In this document: in pieces, positions 59,880-64,000 of the stretch
Layout: the number at the start of each line of letters is the position of its first letter
Position numbering within the stretch: position 1 is the first letter of the stretch
Source of the DNA: Vitellaria paradoxa
Taxonomy: Eukaryota; Streptophyta; Magnoliopsida; Ericales; Sapotaceae
Assembly: GCA_019916065.1 (NCBI GenBank)
Contig: CM034236.1
Location: forward strand, 16,755,167-16,819,166
DNA length: 64,000 bases
Reading direction: 5' to 3'
Made by a program: the position numbers and the translations under genes
The notes under the pieces: generated by a model
Told to the model about the DNA's origin: nothing
The model's input: the letters and a program-made list of their open reading frames with translations, nothing else
Database searches by the model: none

Positions 59880-61378
59880 TTTGCTTCACTACTAATTTTT
59901 TGTCCTAGCTCTATGAAATCATGTAAATTAGTTTTTTTTTTATTCTTTGCATGATTAGTTTCAATTTTATTTGATTTAAAAAAAATTAACTAGAATTTTT
60001 CCAATACTACCTGCAGGCCATTCGTCAGGTACATGAAGGCGTAGGCTGCGACTGGTTTTTTTTTAACTTTGATCTGTAATTATTATTTATTTAGTTATTT
60101 TTTTTTTTTTTTTTGGGAACTTGTCTTGGTCTCTTTTGGTAAGTATTCAAGGAAAGTTTTCTTGACGTTGACTTTAGCTAAAACTTACCACGGATAAAGT
60201 GGTTAGTTTTTTGAATCTTAATCTATGGCATTAAACACATATTTTAAATGCATGGACATTAATGACTATCTCAATGTGTATTTTTTTATTAAAATAAAAA
60301 ATTTAAGGGAGGAAGGTAAATTTTTTTTTTTAATTTTAGAAAGGAGTAATTACTTATTTTTAAAAGTCTTTGGGCATTTTTTTTGTGTTCATCTTTAATT
60401 AAACTTGATAAAAATTAAGAAAGATAGAAGTTCAAAATTTGTTAATCAAATATTTTATGAATGCTATCTTCTTACATGTGCGTCAATCATTCAGTCAATC
60501 TACTGTATTGTATAAAAATCTTCATTTTCTTATAAATTGTTAAGAAGTGTTTTGATGAACTTTGCCATAATTTTGATGTGTTTCTTTAAATTGTCGACTA
60601 ATTTTGTATATGTGTTTCTATATTCTTATCTATGGATTTTAAGTTAATATTTGATGCATTTAAAAAATGATGAAGAACACTTAAAAGAATAATTATATCC
60701 TATCTTAGAAAGGGCTACAAGTGAGACAAGTGAGAAGGTCCTTAATGGCATGTCGGATATCAAAATAATCACTCTTTGGATTAAGACAATTTAAGGGAAC
60801 AACTACCTAACCATAAACTTGTGAAAGCTGCCAAGATCTTGAAAGGGATATTCATGGAGAAAAATATATATATATATATATATATATGTGGTCGGAAGAA
60901 AATGAATTGAGAAAATCTCAAAGAAAAATCTAAATATATTATTAAAATTGAAAAATTGCTCTCAATTCATTTGCTGGCTCAAATTTAATTTTTGATCTTG
61001 TGATTTGATTGAGGGGGAAAATATATGCTTAATTAGTCATATCTTTACACGTGCTCAAGCATTTTCTTTCGATTTTATGGTAATTCATCTCATGACACAA
61101 TCTTAGAAAGTTATTTGAGAAGATGGATTTTTATTCAGTTTTATTTAAAATGAATGAATGACTAATTTACATATATGAACATAGGAAAATTAAAATTTCT
61201 TTGATAGACTTATTGTGAAATTTCCCTATCTAATGCAATTTTTGTCTATTTTTTTTTTTAAACATGAAATAGCCCATGGAGGATTGTTTTAAAGAATTTG
61301 ACATGACGGAAGAGTTGGTGGTAGGTGTGGTTGTTGTTGTTACCACTATTATCATTATCATCATCATCATCATCATCG

Positions 61379-61409
<31 letters not shown>

Positions 61410-61660
61410 GATTTTGTTCAATTCCCTTAATCTTGTCAATTCTAACAAAAGGGGGGAGTAGAATAAAAAAAATTTTTTTGTAGTTTTTTTTTTTTTTTGG
61501 AAACCTTGGTCTATAATTTTTTTGGTATCACTTGAACTATTAACCTTGTAATTAATGCATATGAGTGATGAGTTAGACTATTTTATTGTCATTTGGTATT
61601 TTTAATTGTTTGTTCAAGTGTCCAGGTTTCAAATTAAAATTTAATTTGGTTTTGTTATGG
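59880..61660. other. Non-coding interior of the copia derivative
   Basis: No pol motif on either strand. It holds a TA repeat (60868-60890), a CAT/TTA triplet microsatellite (about 61347-61410) that creates spurious open frames on both strands, and a purine tract AAAAGGGGGGAG (about 61447-61458). Confidence 0.55.
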
Positions 61661-61664
61661 AATT

Positions 61665-62230
61665 GTCAAGGGAGATATTTGCAAAGTTAATTTATAACTA
61701 ATCCAAACAAAGTAAACTAAATTTGGAATTGAAAGGGGCTCCTAATTTGAAGAGAAAAAGAATTTCTGAAGATGAAAGGACTACAGCCAAAGAAGTCCAA
61801 ATATGGAAAAATTATACAAGTTTCCAATTCGAAAGAGTCCCAACAACACTTGCAGAATTTCCCAGACAAATCAAGTTTGGGCAGTGGACCCCATAGACAA
61901 CTCGAGGGGTTGAGGTATCTTCGCAGGCAGGGCACTAGAAGCTCAAGAGATTGCCCTAACAAAAATTCTGAATATTATGCAAATTTTGTTTTTGTTTTGT
62001 AAAGATTTTGTTTCCATTTTTAGAAATCTATTTATGTATTTTTTTTGTTAATTATCCATTTATATATTTAAATCCTAATTGGAATAGGACTTTGTAGATC
62101 TATATATGTACCCAAGCTTAATGTACAAACACAATTGAAAGGGCATATTATAGAGTCTTAGAGAGAGATTTTTTCCTTAAGAGCTTAATAATCTTTCTCT
62201 TGTCTTTTCTAGTTCTTTGTTTGTGTTAAC
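61665..62230 (+). repeat. Probable 3' LTR of the copia derivative
   Basis: A purine-rich AAGGGAGAT lies at about 61667 just before the region similar to 56549-56805. Further on, a TATA-like GATCTATATATGTACCC (about 62097-62113) followed by ACACAATTG fits an LTR promoter and start region. The far boundary is approximate. Confidence 0.6.
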
Positions 62231-62439
62231 TTTTAGTAGTTTTTAGCAAACCAAACACACCCATAATATATGTATGTATAATTTTACAAAATATAATAAT
62301 ATATGTATTTGAATTTCAAATTTTGCAATTTGAAAAAGATGGCAGCAACATACCAGTGGCGAAGCTTTGTTGATGATGTGACGAAGTTTTAGTGATGTTT
62401 GGGACAAATGTCAAATCAATCGAGCCTCCTTGATATATA
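62231..62439. other. Unassigned DNA between two LTR remnants
   Basis: Nothing recognised; possibly the outer part of either flanking LTR. Confidence 0.35.
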
Positions 62440-62957
62440 GATTGTGATGTGATTGAAGTGATGAATATTGTTTTAGTAAGAGATTGCGGAATCATGACTA
62501 AATAACTGTCTAATTAGAATAGTATGATAAATATGGAAATTATAATATTAATGTGAAGTTGGCATGATATTACTTGATTAATATTAATTAAGTGTTGAAT
62601 GCTTTGCATGATTAAGAAACACTATCTTATATGCATATTTTGACCTCACGTGATTTAGTACTTATTTTTGCAGGGTAGATGCTCATGATGGATTGTGAGT
62701 TATATTAACTGGTCGTGATTTGTTTTGCATTTATTTAAATATATGAAATATGTTATATATTGGATATTAGTTTTGGGCTTGTTTTGAGACATGATGTTTT
62801 GTAGTCCTTTTTGTGGCAAGAGATAGACTTTTAGAGTATTCAATTGTTGAATACTATTATTCACTTTTGCTCTAATTATTATTTGATGCATGATTTATTT
62901 TGGTTGTTTAGTGGGTTTGTTCCCACGTTCTTGGGTTGTGAATTTCAGGGCGTGACT
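62440..62957 (+). repeat. Fragment of the 12084/50019 LTR family, opposite orientation
   Basis: The reverse complement of 50025-50570 can be followed here: GATTGCGGAATCATGACT, then CACGTGATTTAGT, GATGCTCATGATGGA and the LTR end TTGTGAATTTCAGGGCGTGA near 62950. Only the last 500 bp or so of the LTR is present. Confidence 0.72.
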
Positions 62958-64000
62958 AAATTTTTTAAATAAGTAAATAAATTTATCTTTATATATCATA
63001 TTTACATTTTTTATCTTTCAAGTTACATTGTTAAATTTTGTTTTTTTTTTTTTTAAATCAATCTAATTCAATTCTTAAATTTAAATATGTGTTACAAACA
63101 CAATTTTATTTATCAAATCAAATCAACTGTAAGAGAAGAATTGTTTCAAACAAAGTTTTATTGATTGAAAATGACATACACTAAGTTTGGATTAAAAAAT
63201 TATAATATATATATACACACTTGCATTTGTTTAGTTCTCATTTTTTCTGATCTAACTTAAAAATGAAATAAATTTAATGTTTTTTTTTTAATTTTATACT
63301 TCCGCCACAAATCTAAAGTTTCAAAAACAATATTAGTGGATTGAGGACTTCTTTTAGTTGGGTTAGGCTCATCCCCACAATTTTTTTTTTTTTAAATCAT
63401 TCACGGATGCTAACATCTCTTCATCAAAAATAGATTGCCCTGATCAAAACGTGAAATTATTCAAATAAAAGCAAAGAGAGATGAAAAAAAAAAAGAAAAA
63501 AAAAAGGTTGGATTGCTGACATTAAATAGTTGGAAACCAAAAAAATCGGTTGGATTGTTAACATTTTGCAATCTTAATCTTTATTTTCTATCGATCACTT
63601 CAACTTTAAACTCTTAATATATATTTATATTATTTAGATAGAAGAGTAAATTACACTAATTTTTCCTGTGGTATTTTAAAAAATTAAATTGCACCACTCA
63701 CGTTTGCAAATAATTAATAAAATATTTGAATATGTTAAATTTAAGATTTAACAGACTCTTTAAATGATTGGATAGATTCGAGATGTAGGAAACTTGAGGG
63801 GAATTAAGGTTTGGTCTGAAAAGCCGATTTTTTACCTTTTTTTTTTGTAAGTTTTGTCTTATAGGATTTTGTTATTAAAATCTTCTTTTTTTTTTAGATA
63901 TTATAATTTTTTAACATATTAATAGCATTCATACAAAAATTAAAAAAAAAAATCACATTCATTTGGATAAAGCTATCCGGTTAAAAAAAAAAAGCAACGA
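62958..64000. repeat. Dispersed repeat, copy C, running off the window
   Basis: 62960-63530 is a direct match to 47640-48240 (AAATCAAATCAA, GAATTGTTTCAAACAAAG, TTATTGATTGAAAATGAC, GGTTAGGCTCATCCCCACAA). From about 63540 to 63800 it differs, with TAAATTACAC...TTTTTCCTGTGG, a MITE-like phrase. 63820-64000 resembles the MITE interior seen at 3580 and 48340. Confidence 0.7.

Noticed and set aside
61230..61461. Open frames with long Ile or Met runs on both strands
   Set aside because: They are translations of a CAT/TTA microsatellite.
1..64000. A new defence, biosynthetic or other multi-gene system
   Set aside because: Apart from the one LRR receptor pseudogene, every readable protein segment belongs to transposable elements; nothing supports a further host gene cluster.

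Overview
The window is plant nuclear DNA, most likely from a dicot or other non-grass angiosperm. It is very AT-rich and almost entirely transposable elements. The elements are plant types: CACTA (En/Spm) with TNP2 and TNPA genes, a Mutator-like element, Ty3/gypsy and Ty1/copia elements primed by initiator tRNA-Met, an L1-type LINE and MITEs. One host gene is recognisable, a broken leucine-rich-repeat receptor kinase. There is no bacterial-type gene, CRISPR array, rRNA or true tRNA. The species cannot be named from sequence alone.

Layout. 1-2910 holds the 5' end of a minus-strand gypsy element (gag, primer-binding site, LTR). 2911-4200 holds short repeats and a Tourist-like MITE. 5130-10481 is a decayed minus-strand copia element. 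12084-36218 is a Russian-doll insertion. Its outer shell is a solo LTR with target duplication ATTTC. Inside it sit a 1.6 kb CACTA element (13077-14676, duplication CCA) and a gypsy element (15527-35315, duplication GGTTT). The gypsy gag is itself split by an 11.7 kb CACTA element (20329-32052) that carries decayed TNP2-like and TNPA-like genes.

36224-41640 holds intergenic DNA, a possible CACTA end and a LINE remnant. 41643-44059 is the LRR receptor kinase pseudogene, with a four-codon first exon, an 823 bp intron, one frameshift and no kinase domain. 45420-46930 is a degenerate tandem repeat split by a Mutator-type MITE. About 49030-56468 is a Mutator-like element with long inverted termini. 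Its transposase gene is split by a second solo LTR of the same family as the one at 12084, which in turn holds a copia solo LTR. About 56549-62230 is a copia derivative that has gag but no pol, with a second copy of the small CACTA family in its gag. 62440-64000 is an LTR fragment and a dispersed repeat also seen at 3220 and 47640.

No gene here looks intact, so the genes do not form a working pathway. The main value is an ordered insertion history, supported at several points by exact target-site duplications and by paralogous empty sites inside the same window. The most unusual element is the small CACTA family at 13077 and 57689. It is built from palindromes around CCGACCAATTGGTCGG, carries clustered CACGTGG boxes, and in one copy contains a tRNA-like pol III box pair and an expanded tandem array. 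All coordinates and similarities were read by eye; no alignment or database search was run.
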